Assembly (NCBI GenBank): GCA_014762635.1
Contig: JABURR010000030.1
Coordinates: 1 to 33,233 of the forward strand
DNA length: 33,233 nt
Direction: 5' to 3'
Source: Paracoccaceae bacterium
GTDB lineage: Bacteria > Pseudomonadota > Alphaproteobacteria > Rhodobacterales > Rhodobacteraceae
Shown here: positions 7,777 to 16,487 of the stretch, piece after piece
Numbering within the stretch: position 1 is the stretch's first letter
Layout: every line of letters starts with the position of its first letter
The notes under the pieces: generated by a model
Databases searched by the model: none
What the model was told of the DNA's origin: nothing
What the model saw: the letters and a program-made list of their open reading frames with translations, nothing else
Position numbers and translations under genes: made by a program

Positions 7777-8369
7777 TGGCCCGTCGGCCAAGAAAACTCG
7801 ACGCGGACGAGCGTGCACTCTGGAACCGCGTGGCCGAGCAGACGGTGCCCTTGCACCCGAACCGGCCAGAACTTCCCGAAGACAGGGACGAAACACCCCG
7901 AAAGCCTCCGAAGTCGAGGGCGATGGAAATCCCGGCCTTCGACCTGGGCCAGAATGCCCCGAAAACCTCAGCCCGGCATGATCTGGCGCCAAGCCTCCCC
8001 GAAAAGTTCGCCGCTGCCCCGGTGCAGATGGACCGCAAGCAGCACACCCGGATGACACGTGGAAAGCTGTCGCCAGAGGGCCGGATTGACCTGCATGGCA
8101 TGACGATGGATCGCGCGCATCCGGCGCTGACCCGGTTCATCCTCGACGCACATTCTGCCGGAAAGCGGCTGGTTCTGGTGATCACCGGCAAGGGGCGGCG
8201 CTCGCAGGACGATGGCCCGATCCCGGTGCGGCACGGGATCCTGAAACACCAGGTTCCGCAATGGCTGAACATGGCGCCATTGGCCGGGGTGGTCCTGCAG
8301 GTGTCGCCCGCGCATCGGAAGCACGGTGGTGAAGGGGCCTATTACGTCTATCTACGCCGGGTGCGATAG
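7776..8369 (+). CDS. Smr-domain protein
   Basis: The 197-residue protein has a charged N-terminal half of low conservation and a C-terminal Smr domain (about 102-195). The domain shows the diagnostic DLHGM motif (105-109), the TGKG motif (137-140, VITGKGRRS) and VLQVSPAHRKHGGEGAYYV near the end. Stand-alone Smr domains in bacteria are associated with nucleic-acid nicking or ribosome rescue (SmrB cleaves mRNA at collided ribosomes); the substrate of this one is not known. It starts on the last base of the mltA stop codon (TGATG arrangement). Its 3' end overlaps the convergent MFS gene by 18 bp. Confidence 0.9.
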   Translation: MARRPRKLDADERALWNRVAEQTVPLHPNRPELPEDRDETPRKPPKSRAMEIPAFDLGQNAPKTSARHDLAPSLPEKFAAAPVQMDRKQHTRMTRGKLSPEGRIDLHGMTMDRAHPALTRFILDAHSAGKRLVLVITGKGRRSQDDGPIPVRHGILKHQVPQWLNMAPLAGVVLQVSPAHRKHGGEGAYYVYLRRVR

Positions 8370-9575
8370 GGTTCCACGCACCCGGCGCATGGCAAGGCCG
8401 ACCAGCCCGGCGCCGAAGAGGACAAAACCCGAAATTCCCAGCAACTGCTCAGGGAAGCTCAGACCCAGATCGATCAGCGCACCGGTAACCCCGGGGCCGA
8501 TGGCCGAGCCAAGAACCATGACCGCCGCGGCGATGGCCTTGATCCCGCCCAGGTGCCGGGTTCCATAGAACTCCGCCCAAAAGGCGCTGGGCACGGTGGA
8601 GTTGGCGCCGACCGTGGCACCCATGAGGCAAAGCCCGATGGCAGCGGCAAAAAGCCCCTCGGTCTGGGAAAACACCAGAAACCCAAGCGCCATCGGCAAT
8701 TGGACCACCGGCATCAGCCGCGCGGTGCCGAACCGGTCGATGGCCCAGCCGAAGGCGAACATCGCCGCGACCCCTGTCGAGGTATAGACAGGGAAAAGCG
8801 CCACCAGCGCCACGTGATCCCAGCCTTTGACCTCGGCCAAGTGTACTTGCTGGAAGAAGAAAGCGGTGCCGAAGGCCGGGGGCGCCAGAAGTGCCGGCAC
8901 CATCATCCAGAAAAGCCAGTGCCGCAGCACCTCGCCCCGCCTCCAATGCCGGTTTTCCATCCCGGCCACCGGGCTTTCATCGGCGACCATCTGTGGTGTC
9001 CGCTCGCGTCGTAGCAAAAGCACCAGGATCGGTGCGGCGATCAGGGAAATCCCTGCGGCGAACAGCCAGAGCACCCGCCAGGACAGAACCTCCATCATCG
9101 CGACGAAACTCACCGGCAGGAACGCCTCGCCCAGGGCAAACCCCATCGTGGCAACTGAAAGTGCGCGCCCGCGCGTCGCCACGAACCAGCGCGCCATGGC
9201 TACGACAGACAGATGGCTGGCCATGCCCTGCCCCGCGAACCTGAGCAGGAAAATCACTGCGGGAAGCAGCCAGACGGCCTGCACCAACGACATCGCGATA
9301 CAGGCCAGCGCCAGAAGAACAAATACCCCGGCCCCCAGTACCCGGACGCGAAATCGATCCGTCAGCGCCCCGGCCCAGACCATGACCACCGCCGAAGCCG
9401 TGGTGCCCAGCGTATAGATCCCGCCCCACTCGCCATGCGAGAGGTCGAAATCGGCGCGGATCTGGCCCGCGAAGATCGAGATGAAAAAGGTCTGCCCGAA
9501 GCTCGATCCGAACGACAGCAACACCCCGGCGGCCAGCCAGCGTGCATTGTCCCTCAGAAAGCGCAGAAATCCCAT
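8352..9575 (-). CDS. Major facilitator superfamily transporter
   Basis: The 407-residue protein has about twelve hydrophobic segments and the MFS loop motif between helices 2 and 3 (AGALTDRFRVR, about 67-77). Helix 4-5 contains RFAGQGMASH, and the middle loop (about 195-220) is hydrophilic. The family resembles monocarboxylate/oxalate-type or CynX-like MFS permeases, but no substrate can be read from the sequence. AGAGG lies 5 nt before the ATG. The upstream lipoprotein hydrolase gene is on the same strand. The 3' end overlaps the Smr gene convergently by 18 bp. Confidence 0.88.
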   Translation of the reverse strand: MGFLRFLRDNARWLAAGVLLSFGSSFGQTFFISIFAGQIRADFDLSHGEWGGIYTLGTTASAVVMVWAGALTDRFRVRVLGAGVFVLLALACIAMSLVQAVWLLPAVIFLLRFAGQGMASHLSVVAMARWFVATRGRALSVATMGFALGEAFLPVSFVAMMEVLSWRVLWLFAAGISLIAAPILVLLLRRERTPQMVADESPVAGMENRHWRRGEVLRHWLFWMMVPALLAPPAFGTAFFFQQVHLAEVKGWDHVALVALFPVYTSTGVAAMFAFGWAIDRFGTARLMPVVQLPMALGFLVFSQTEGLFAAAIGLCLMGATVGANSTVPSAFWAEFYGTRHLGGIKAIAAAVMVLGSAIGPGVTGALIDLGLSFPEQLLGISGFVLFGAGLVGLAMRRVRGTLSHPA

Positions 9576-9587
9576 ATGCCCTCTTGG

Positions 9588-9615
9588 CCGGGCGCGTGTG
9601 AAAAGAAAAGCCCGG
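9588..9615 (-). repeat. Inverted repeat between hydrolase gene and MFS gene
   Basis: CCGGGC (9588-9593) and GCCCGG (9610-9615) flank a 16 nt loop that is T-rich on the minus strand. It lies after the hydrolase stop and just before the MFS ribosome-binding site. No T-run follows the 3' arm, so a terminator role is doubtful. Confidence 0.25.
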
Positions 9616-9618
9616 AGT

Positions 9619-10719
9619 TTAGGGCGCCAGCGCCGTCACTGGCGAGAGAATGATCGCCGTAGCCTGCTGCACCGTCAGCACCGTTCCCGGAAGAAGGCCC
9701 GCGCGTCCGGCCCGATCCCTCTCGAACGCGGCATTCACCGTGCCCGCGTTGCCCAGGATCGACAGAAGCGCGGGCGAGTTCCCGACCGAGAAATGCCCCA
9801 TCCCGGTGGAAAACTCGGTCACATCCACGATAGTCACCGACAGGTCGGCCACCTGTTGCACCCGGTCGATATTACCCAGCCGATTACGCTGTCCGGTCAA
9901 AAGGGCCGAAAGCTGCAAGGCCCGGTCCCGGCGCGAGACGAAAATCAGGAAGGGCTGCGGCAGCGGCGAAATGCGTTGCGCTTGCTGGCGAAACAGCTCC
10001 ACGTCGATATCGGGCGACAGAAGCACGACCCCATCGACCAGTCGTGCCGCGCGGCCCTTCGATTGAAGATCGATCTGGCGCAGGGTCTCGACCGCGAGGA
10101 ATGACCCGATCGAATGGGCCACCAGGTAGATCCGCTCTGCTCCGGCCCGCCTTGTCTCTTCCAGCAACGCCTCAAGCCCGTCGCGCGCGAAAAACTGGCT
10201 GTCGCTGTCGTATTCATAGCCCAGGGCACTACCCGCGCTGGGCCAGGAGTAATGCACCGCCACCCCCGGAACCTCCAGGTCATGGGTCAGTTGCGCCATG
10301 CGCAGGATGCCTTCGGCAAATGTGTTGTTGAAGCCGTGCACGAAAATCACCGCCTCGCGTCGGCCGGCGGGACGCCGTGCCAGTTCAGCCGCAAGATCGC
10401 GCCGGAACGCATCGGCCGAGGGGTGTCGGATATTCTCGGTCACCAGGAATTGCGTCTCGGGATCGGTTTGTCCCTTGGGCCAGGTAATAAGACCGGCCGC
10501 GCGATCGGGCGGAACCGAGATGCCATAGCGTCCGAAATGCATGCCGCGACTGCGGTCGTTGCCGAACCCGTCGCCCTCGGGCGCACGCACGGTGGCGAAG
10601 AATATCTGCCGCTCGACCTCAGGCGTGGCGCCATCCGGAAAACCCACCAACACCGCCCGCGGGGTGCAGGCGGCAAGCAACAGGAGTGACAGAAGAAGGG
10701 CGCGACGAACCGGGGTCAT
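9619..10719 (-). CDS. Lipoprotein alpha/beta hydrolase (DUF900 family)
   Basis: The 366-residue protein carries a lipoprotein signal peptide with lipobox LLAAC (Cys18), so it is probably membrane-anchored on the periplasmic side. The body matches the DUF900 type of alpha/beta hydrolase: FFATVRAPEGDGFGNDRSRGMHFGRYGIS (about 40-68), the oxyanion-loop motif FVHGFNNTF (126-134), YSWPSAG (158-164), and the nucleophile elbow LVAHSIGSF with Ser203. An Asp in VVLLSPDID (about 229-237) and a histidine in MGHFSVGN are candidates for the rest of the triad. The substrate is unknown. It follows hslU on the same strand by 39 bp. Confidence 0.85.
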   Translation of the reverse strand: MTPVRRALLLSLLLLAACTPRAVLVGFPDGATPEVERQIFFATVRAPEGDGFGNDRSRGMHFGRYGISVPPDRAAGLITWPKGQTDPETQFLVTENIRHPSADAFRRDLAAELARRPAGRREAVIFVHGFNNTFAEGILRMAQLTHDLEVPGVAVHYSWPSAGSALGYEYDSDSQFFARDGLEALLEETRRAGAERIYLVAHSIGSFLAVETLRQIDLQSKGRAARLVDGVVLLSPDIDVELFRQQAQRISPLPQPFLIFVSRRDRALQLSALLTGQRNRLGNIDRVQQVADLSVTIVDVTEFSTGMGHFSVGNSPALLSILGNAGTVNAAFERDRAGRAGLLPGTVLTVQQATAIILSPVTALAP

Positions 10720-10758
10720 GGGACCATCCCTAGCGCGAACCCCGGTCCCGGGGAAATC

Positions 10759-12066
10759 TCAGAGAACGTATCGGCTGAGGTCTGCCGAGCGGCTCAATTC
10801 ACCAAGGTTCGTCTCAACGAAATCGGCGTCCACGGTGACGGTATCCCCCGGGCGGTCGGGCGCCGTAAAGCTCAACTCTTCGAAAACGCGCTCCATCACG
10901 GTGTAAAGCCGCCGTGCGCCGATGTTTTCGATGGATTGGTTCACGTCTGCTGCGATCTTCGCCAGTGCGGCGATCCCGTCCTCGGTGAAGCTGACAGTCA
11001 CCTCCTCGGTGGCCATGAGCGCGGTATATTGGCGGGTCAGGGCGTTGTCGGTCTCGGTCAGGATGCGGACGAAATCCTCTTCGGTCAGGGCCCGTAGCTC
11101 CACCCGGATCGGCAAGCGTCCCTGAAGTTCGGGCAACAGGTCCGAGGGCTTGGCGATATGGAACGCCCCCGAGGCGATGAACAGGATATGATCGGTCTTC
11201 ACAGGCCCGTATTTGGTGGACACCGTCGTGCCTTCGATCAGCGGCAGCAGGTCGCGCTGAACGCCCTCGCGGCTGACATCGGCACCACGGGCCTCGGCCC
11301 GGGCGCAGAGCTTGTCGATCTCATCGAGGAAGACGATGCCGTTCTCCTCGACCGATTCCAGCGCGGTGCGGTTCACCGTCTCGTCGTCCAGCAGCTTGTC
11401 CGCCTCTTCCGAGATCAACTGGTCATAGCTTTCCGCCACCGTCATCTTGCGCCGGGTGGTCCGGCCGCCGAAGGCTTTCCCGAAAATGTCCCCGAGGTTC
11501 ATCATCCCCATTTGCGCGCCGGGCTGGCCGGGAATCTCCATCATGCCAAGGGGATTGGAGGTATCCGCCACGTCCAGTTCGATCACCGTATCGTCCAGCT
11601 CCCCGGACTTGAGCTTCTTGCGGAACATCTCGCGCGTGGCTTCGCGGGCGTCTTCCCCGGCTATGGCGGTGATGACCCGTTCTTCCGCGGATTTGTGGGC
11701 GCGGGATTTCACCTCTTCGCGCATCTGTTCGCGGGTCATGGCGATGGCGCTGTCCACCAGGTCGCGGACGATCTGCTCCACGTCCCGGCCCACGTAGCCC
11801 ACTTCGGTGAATTTCGTGGCCTCGACCTTGATGAAGGGCGCCCGGGCAAGCTTCGCCAGGCGGCGCGAGATTTCGGTCTTACCGACGCCGGTCGGCCCGA
11901 TCATCAGGATGTTCTTGGGGTAGACCTCGTCGCGCAGGTCCGCGCCCAGCTGCTTGCGCCGCCAGCGGTTGCGCAGGGCCACGGCCACGGCGCGCTTGGC
12001 GTCTTTTTGGCCGATGATGAAACGATCAAGCTCCGAGACGATCTCGCGCGGGGTCAGGTCGGTCAT
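10759..12066 (-). CDS. hslU: HslU, ATPase subunit of the HslUV protease
   Basis: HslU is the AAA+ unfoldase that feeds substrates to HslV. The 435-residue protein shows the P-loop GPTGVGKT (57-64), the pore loop GYVG (90-93), the intermediate I-domain (about 110-235), Walker B FLDEID (246-251) and sensor-2 motif [18 protein letters not shown] near 390. The C-terminal tail SRYVL inserts into HslV pockets in this family. The start overlaps the hslV stop by 4 bp, so the subunits are translationally coupled. Complete and typical. Confidence 0.97.
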   Translation of the reverse strand: MTDLTPREIVSELDRFIIGQKDAKRAVAVALRNRWRRKQLGADLRDEVYPKNILMIGPTGVGKTEISRRLAKLARAPFIKVEATKFTEVGYVGRDVEQIVRDLVDSAIAMTREQMREEVKSRAHKSAEERVITAIAGEDAREATREMFRKKLKSGELDDTVIELDVADTSNPLGMMEIPGQPGAQMGMMNLGDIFGKAFGGRTTRRKMTVAESYDQLISEEADKLLDDETVNRTALESVEENGIVFLDEIDKLCARAEARGADVSREGVQRDLLPLIEGTTVSTKYGPVKTDHILFIASGAFHIAKPSDLLPELQGRLPIRVELRALTEEDFVRILTETDNALTRQYTALMATEEVTVSFTEDGIAALAKIAADVNQSIENIGARRLYTVMERVFEELSFTAPDRPGDTVTVDADFVETNLGELSRSADLSRYVL

Positions 12067-12620
12067 TTCGAGAGGGTCTCCACGGTCAGGTTGCCGTTGG
12101 TGTAGACGCAGATATCAGCCGCAATCGCCATGGCGCGGCGGGCGATCTGCTCGGCGCCGAGGTCGGTTTCCATCAGCGCCCGCGCGGCGGCGAGTGCATA
12201 GTTCCCGCCCGAACCGATGGCGGCCACGTCATGTTCGGGCTCCAGCACGTCGCCCGCACCGGTGATGACGAACATATCCGCCCCGTCGGTGACAATCAGG
12301 AAGGCTTCGAGCTTCTGCAGGTACTTGTCGGTGCGCCAGTCCTTGGCCAGCTCCACGCTGGCGCGGGCCAGTTGCCCGGGCGTGGCCTCGAGTTTCGCCT
12401 CAAGCCGTTCCAGCAGGGTGAAGGCATCCGCCGTCGACCCGGCGAAGCCCGCGACCACCTTGTGCCCGCCGGGCGACAGGCGGCGCACCTTGCGGGCGGT
12501 GCCCTTGATGACGGTCTGGCCCAGGCTCACCTGTCCATCGCCGGCGATCACCACCTGCCCGTGTTTTTTCACGCCGATGATCGTGGTGCCGTGCCAGCCG
12601 GGAAAGTCTTCGCGTTCCAT
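12063..12620 (-). CDS. hslV: HslV, proteolytic subunit of the HslUV protease
   Basis: HslV is the threonine protease that forms a double hexamer bound by HslU. The 185-residue protein begins [11 protein letters not shown] before the conserved TTIIGVKK, so Thr12 is the expected catalytic N-terminus after removal of an 11-residue propeptide. The E. coli enzyme loses only its Met, but extended leaders occur in alphaproteobacteria. [29 protein letters not shown] and the C-terminal YALAAARAL confirm the family. AAAGGA lies about 6 nt before the ATG. hslU follows with a 4 bp overlap. Confidence 0.96.
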   Translation of the reverse strand: MEREDFPGWHGTTIIGVKKHGQVVIAGDGQVSLGQTVIKGTARKVRRLSPGGHKVVAGFAGSTADAFTLLERLEAKLEATPGQLARASVELAKDWRTDKYLQKLEAFLIVTDGADMFVITGAGDVLEPEHDVAAIGSGGNYALAAARALMETDLGAEQIARRAMAIAADICVYTNGNLTVETLSK

Positions 12621-12644
12621 GACGGTCCTTTCGTTTGAAGGGTG

Positions 12645-12672
12645 ATATGTGCCGCGAAGCCGGGTCGCGCAA
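12645..12672 (-). promoter_or_regulatory. Possible promoter of hslVU
   Basis: On the minus strand TTGCGC (12667-12672) is separated by 16 bp from ACATAT (12645-12650), 25 bp before the hslV ATG. CACATAT resembles the -10 element of alphaproteobacterial heat-shock (RpoH) promoters, and hslVU is commonly heat-induced. This is a motif guess only. Confidence 0.3.
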
Positions 12673-12706
12673 CCCCGGCGCCCCGGATGACCCAGGGGCC
12701 AAAATG

Positions 12707-12734
12707 AAAAAAGGCGCCCGATTGGCGCCCTTTT
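12707..12734 (-). terminator. Intrinsic terminator after trxA
   Basis: Read on the minus strand, GGCGCC (12724-12729), a 5 nt loop, then GGCGCC (12713-12718) is followed directly by six T (12707-12712). It lies 20 bp after the trxA stop and separates the addBA-trxA transcript from hslVU. The flanking A/T runs could make it partly bidirectional. Confidence 0.8.
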
Positions 12735-12753
12735 CCGTGAATTTGTTGAGGTC

Positions 12754-13074
12754 TCAGATCGACTCGTCGATCCAGCCCTTCAGCGCGGCTTTCGGCGCGG
12801 CGCCGATCTTGTTCGAGACGACCTCGCCGCCCTTGAACAGGAACAGCGCCGGAATGCCGCGCACGCCCATCTGTGCCGGGGCGCTGGGGTTTTCGTCGAC
12901 ATTGACCTTCACGATCTTCACCTTGCCGTCGAACTCTTCCGAGAGTTCTTCCAGCGCGGGGCCGATCTGTTTGCACGGGCCGCACCATTCGGCCCAGAAA
13001 TCGACGACGACGGGGATATCGGACTGGCGGACCTCGGCGTCGAAGGTCTCGTCGGTAACGGCATGCGTGGCCAT
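12754..13074 (-). CDS. trxA: Thioredoxin
   Basis: TrxA is the small dithiol protein that reduces ribonucleotide reductase, methionine sulfoxide reductases and other targets. The 106-residue protein has the full fold with active site WCGPCK (Cys31, Cys34), the structural Asp in [16 protein letters not shown] and the cis-proline loop RGIPALFLF. It lies 56 bp after addA and is followed by an intrinsic terminator, so it is likely the last gene of the cluster. The position after addA is common in alphaproteobacteria. Confidence 0.96.
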   Translation of the reverse strand: MATHAVTDETFDAEVRQSDIPVVVDFWAEWCGPCKQIGPALEELSEEFDGKVKIVKVNVDENPSAPAQMGVRGIPALFLFKGGEVVSNKIGAAPKAALKGWIDESI

Positions 13075-13130
13075 GGGTCACTCCTTGGAAACAGGTTGGT
13101 CCCGGAACCTATGGAGGGCCGGTGGCAAGG

Positions 13131-16100
13131 TCAAGCCGTGGCGGCGTCGCAGAGGGCTGCCGTCACGAGATCGTGCGGCAGTTTCATCAAGGATGCGTCG
13201 CGGGTCCAGAGAATGGCGGTCTCGATCTTCCGCCCAGGGTAGATTTGCGCCAATGCGGCAGCATAGGCGCCCATCTGGCGCAGGATGCCCGAAGGCACAT
13301 CCTCGGGCCGGTTGGGCAGAACGGCATTGGACTTGAAATCCACCGCCAGAACGTGATCCGGGGCCACGACCAGCCGGTCGATCGCGCCAAGGATGCGGCC
13401 ACCCAATTCCGGAAGCTCCGCCGATATCTGCACCTCGGCCAGCGTTCCGGGGGCAAAAAGCGTCGAAAGCCCGTCCGACTGCAGAACCCCAGCGGCCTCG
13501 GCCAACAGGTCCGCGACCTCGTCCTCGTTGGCCCCATCCTCGCCAAAGGCCAGGAGGTCCCGCGCGAAGTCTGCCCATGTCGCCGGGTCCTGCAGCGGCA
13601 GGTGCTCCAGAAGCCGGTGCAACTGCCGCCCCCGACGCATGGCCGCTTCCTGGTCCAGCGCGGCTTCCCCCGGAAGCGCCTTTTCCCCGCCAAGGTCGGA
13701 CGGGGCCAGGGTGCGCGGCGCTTTCGCGACCGGCGAAGGGGCCACCAAGGCCCATTCAGGCAGATCGGGTCGGGCGCGACCGGGTTCAGCGTCTTCACCC
13801 GGGGTCGCGGGCCAATCTCCGACCCCGTAGCGCAGACCGGGGCCGGACGCGAATTCATGGGAAACTGCGCCCGCCGCCTGCATCCCGGCCTCAATCATCT
13901 GGTACCAGGTGTTGCCGCCCTTGTTCAGATCACCCGCCGCGCAGACGATCAGCCAGCTTTCGGCCCGGGTCATGGCGACATAAAGCAGGCGCTGGTTTTC
14001 CTCTTCCTGCTGGACCTTCAGCCGTTCCAGCGCCTCGGCCATGACCGGCGGCGCCTCGTCCGCGCTGCCCTTCAGGGCAACGCCACCCTCCAGCGCAAGG
14101 ATCTGGTTGCGATCCATCAAGCGGCGCTGCCCCGCGTCGGGCAGGATAACGATGGGAGACTCGAGCCCCTTGGCCCCGTGCACCGTCATCACCCGGATCC
14201 GGTCCCCGGCGGAGTCGAGCTGACGCTTGACCTCGATCTCCTCGGTTTCTAGCCATGTCAGGAAGCCGGTCAGGCTGGGCACGTCCATCCGCTCATAGCC
14301 CAGCGCCTGATGCAGCATCGCGTCGATGCCATCCTCGGCTTCGGGGCCAAGCCGGGCGAGCAGTTTCTCGCGCCCGCCGTGGCGGGTCAGGATCCGTTCC
14401 AGCAGGTCATAGGGGCGCAGGTAATCCGCCGACTTCCGCAGATCGTCCAGGATTTTGACGGTGTCCGGGAAGTCCTTCTCCCCATCCTGCAGCGCCCGCC
14501 ACAGGTAGCGGGATTTGCGCCCCTGCGCGAGATCGTAGAGCCGCGCCTCATCCCAACCGAACAGCGGCGATTTCAGCACGGCAGCCAGCGACAGGCTGTC
14601 CTCGGGCAGGGCGAGGAAATTCAGCAGCGCGGTCAGGTCCTTCACCGCCAGTTCCGCGCCCAGTTTCAGCCGGTCGGCCCCGGCGATGGGCAGACCGCGC
14701 GCCTTGCAGGCCCGGATGATCTCTTGAAACAACTCCGACCGGCGCTGGACAAGGATCAGGAAATCCCCGGCCTGTGCCGGGTGGACCTTGCCCTTGCGGT
14801 CGCGCACCGGATGGCGCGTGGTGATCAGGCGATGGATCTCATCCGCGATGCGGGCCGCGAGCCGTACCGTGTGATGGCTTTCCGAGACGCTGTCGACCGG
14901 ATCGAACCAGTCGCCGGGTTCGGCATCGGCGATCTTTTCTTCCACCGGCCAGAGGTCGACCCGCCCCGGCATCTGGTCGTTGAACGCCCGGTGCAGCGTC
15001 TCACCGCCAAGCCCGGCCCGGCCATGTTCGCGGAAGGTCAGGTCCACCAGCCGCAAAACAGCCTCGGATGAGCGGAAGGAATATTCGAGCGGCAGGGTCT
15101 GGAAAGGCTTGCCCGCGCCGGCCAGGCGATCCTTGAAAAACGCGCGCATCCGGCCGAACCCCGCCGGGTCCGCCCCCTGGAACGAGTAGATCGACTGTTT
15201 TGGATCGCCCACCACGAAAATCGTGCGCTCGACCTCTTCGCGAGCGCCTTCCCCGGCGGAGAACTCCTGCGCCAGCCTCTCGATGACGCGCCATTGGGCG
15301 GGGCTGGTGTCCTGTGCTTCGTCCACGAGGATGTGGTCGATCCCGCCATCCAGTCGGAACAGAACCCATTGTGCCACCGCCGGATCGGTAAGCAGTTTCT
15401 CAGCCTTCGCGATCAGGTCGTCGAAATCGAGCCAGCCGCGCAAGAGCTTCCGTTCCTCGTAGCGCCGCAGGAAGTCCCGACCGAACCCGTGCAGCGCTGC
15501 CATCCGCCGCACGGCTTGCAGGGCGATCCGGTCGGCCCTTGCGGACTCGACCCGGAGCATGAAGGCTTCAAGTTCGGGCAAGAGCGGTCCGATCGTCTTT
15601 TGCAGGCCCTTGGTTGGGAAGGCTCCGATCTTGGCGCCGAAGGGGCTCTTTGTCTTCGGCCCGTAGAGAAAGAGACCCTCCAGCTCCTTCAGTGCTGCGA
15701 AATCGAATGTCCCGATCGCGGCCAGCGTCTCGCCCGCTTTGCTGTCGTTGCTGCCGCTTGCCTTCAGCGCCGGGATCAGCGCATCCAGAAGCGCCCGTTC
15801 CGAGCCAAGGAAGACGCGAGCCAGAAGCCGATCTTCGCTGTCTTCCGGCGACAACCCGAACAGCGCGCGAAACACCGCATCGGTTCTCTCCTCGGCGAAC
15901 CCGGCGGAATGTTTGACGATCTCTTCAGTGAGCCGGGCAAAATCCTCCCCGGTATAGACCCGGGCCAGACCCTGCATCGCCTCGGGTGCCTGCTGGGCCA
16001 TCTCCTCGACGATATCCTCACGCAAGAGCCGCGCGGCCCGGTCGTCCATCTCGGTGAATTGCGGGGAGACCCCGGCCTCGAGCGGGAAGCGCCGCAGCAA

Positions 16101-16487
16101 GGATGCGCAAAACGAGTGGATCGTTTGGATCTTCAGCCCGCCCGGCGTTTCAATCGCCATGGCAAAGAGCCGCCGCGCATGGGCCAGGGCCTCGCGGTCG
16201 ATCGTGCCCTCGACACCCAGAGTGCGCAGATCTTCCCTCAGATCCTCATCGGGCGTCATCGCCCAGGCGCCGAGGCGTTTGAACAGGCGGTTCTGCATCT
16301 CGCTTGCCGCGGCCTTGGTGTAGGTGAGGCAGAGAATATGCTGGGGCGACACCCCCTGCAGCAGCAGCCGCGCGACCCGGTCGGTCAGCACCCGGGTCTT
16401 GCCCGAGCCTGCGTTGGCGGCAAGCCAGGTGGAACTGCCCGGATCGGCGGCCTGGACCTGGCGTTCGGTGGCGGCGTCGCGTGTCAT
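13131..16487 (-). CDS. addA: AddA, helicase-nuclease subunit of double-strand-break repair
   Basis: AddAB processes double-strand DNA ends for RecA-dependent repair and recombination. The start at 16487 (MTRDAATERQVQAADP) forms an ATGA overlap with addB and gives 1118 residues; a longer frame to 16529 is less likely. It is a UvrD-type superfamily 1 helicase: Walker A ANAGSGKT (24-31), ILCLTYTKAAASEM (motif Ia), ILVDEAQDTSPAQW (Walker B), VGDPKQSIYSFQGA (motif III) and VMTVHGAKGLESPIV (motif V). The C-terminus carries a PD-(D/E)XK nuclease with LAVDFKSN and QMGAYAAAL (about 1046-1080). trxA lies 56 bp downstream. Confidence 0.96.
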   Translation of the reverse strand: MTRDAATERQVQAADPGSSTWLAANAGSGKTRVLTDRVARLLLQGVSPQHILCLTYTKAAASEMQNRLFKRLGAWAMTPDEDLREDLRTLGVEGTIDREALAHARRLFAMAIETPGGLKIQTIHSFCASLLRRFPLEAGVSPQFTEMDDRAARLLREDIVEEMAQQAPEAMQGLARVYTGEDFARLTEEIVKHSAGFAEERTDAVFRALFGLSPEDSEDRLLARVFLGSERALLDALIPALKASGSNDSKAGETLAAIGTFDFAALKELEGLFLYGPKTKSPFGAKIGAFPTKGLQKTIGPLLPELEAFMLRVESARADRIALQAVRRMAALHGFGRDFLRRYEERKLLRGWLDFDDLIAKAEKLLTDPAVAQWVLFRLDGGIDHILVDEAQDTSPAQWRVIERLAQEFSAGEGAREEVERTIFVVGDPKQSIYSFQGADPAGFGRMRAFFKDRLAGAGKPFQTLPLEYSFRSSEAVLRLVDLTFREHGRAGLGGETLHRAFNDQMPGRVDLWPVEEKIADAEPGDWFDPVDSVSESHHTVRLAARIADEIHRLITTRHPVRDRKGKVHPAQAGDFLILVQRRSELFQEIIRACKARGLPIAGADRLKLGAELAVKDLTALLNFLALPEDSLSLAAVLKSPLFGWDEARLYDLAQGRKSRYLWRALQDGEKDFPDTVKILDDLRKSADYLRPYDLLERILTRHGGREKLLARLGPEAEDGIDAMLHQALGYERMDVPSLTGFLTWLETEEIEVKRQLDSAGDRIRVMTVHGAKGLESPIVILPDAGQRRLMDRNQILALEGGVALKGSADEAPPVMAEALERLKVQQEEENQRLLYVAMTRAESWLIVCAAGDLNKGGNTWYQMIEAGMQAAGAVSHEFASGPGLRYGVGDWPATPGEDAEPGRARPDLPEWALVAPSPVAKAPRTLAPSDLGGEKALPGEAALDQEAAMRRGRQLHRLLEHLPLQDPATWADFARDLLAFGEDGANEDEVADLLAEAAGVLQSDGLSTLFAPGTLAEVQISAELPELGGRILGAIDRLVVAPDHVLAVDFKSNAVLPNRPEDVPSGILRQMGAYAAALAQIYPGRKIETAILWTRDASLMKLPHDLVTAALCDAATA

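Noticed and set aside
6481-8058. 525-codon minus-strand frame opposite the Tim44-domain, mltA and Smr genes
   Set aside because: It spans three well-supported genes in antisense and shows no family features.
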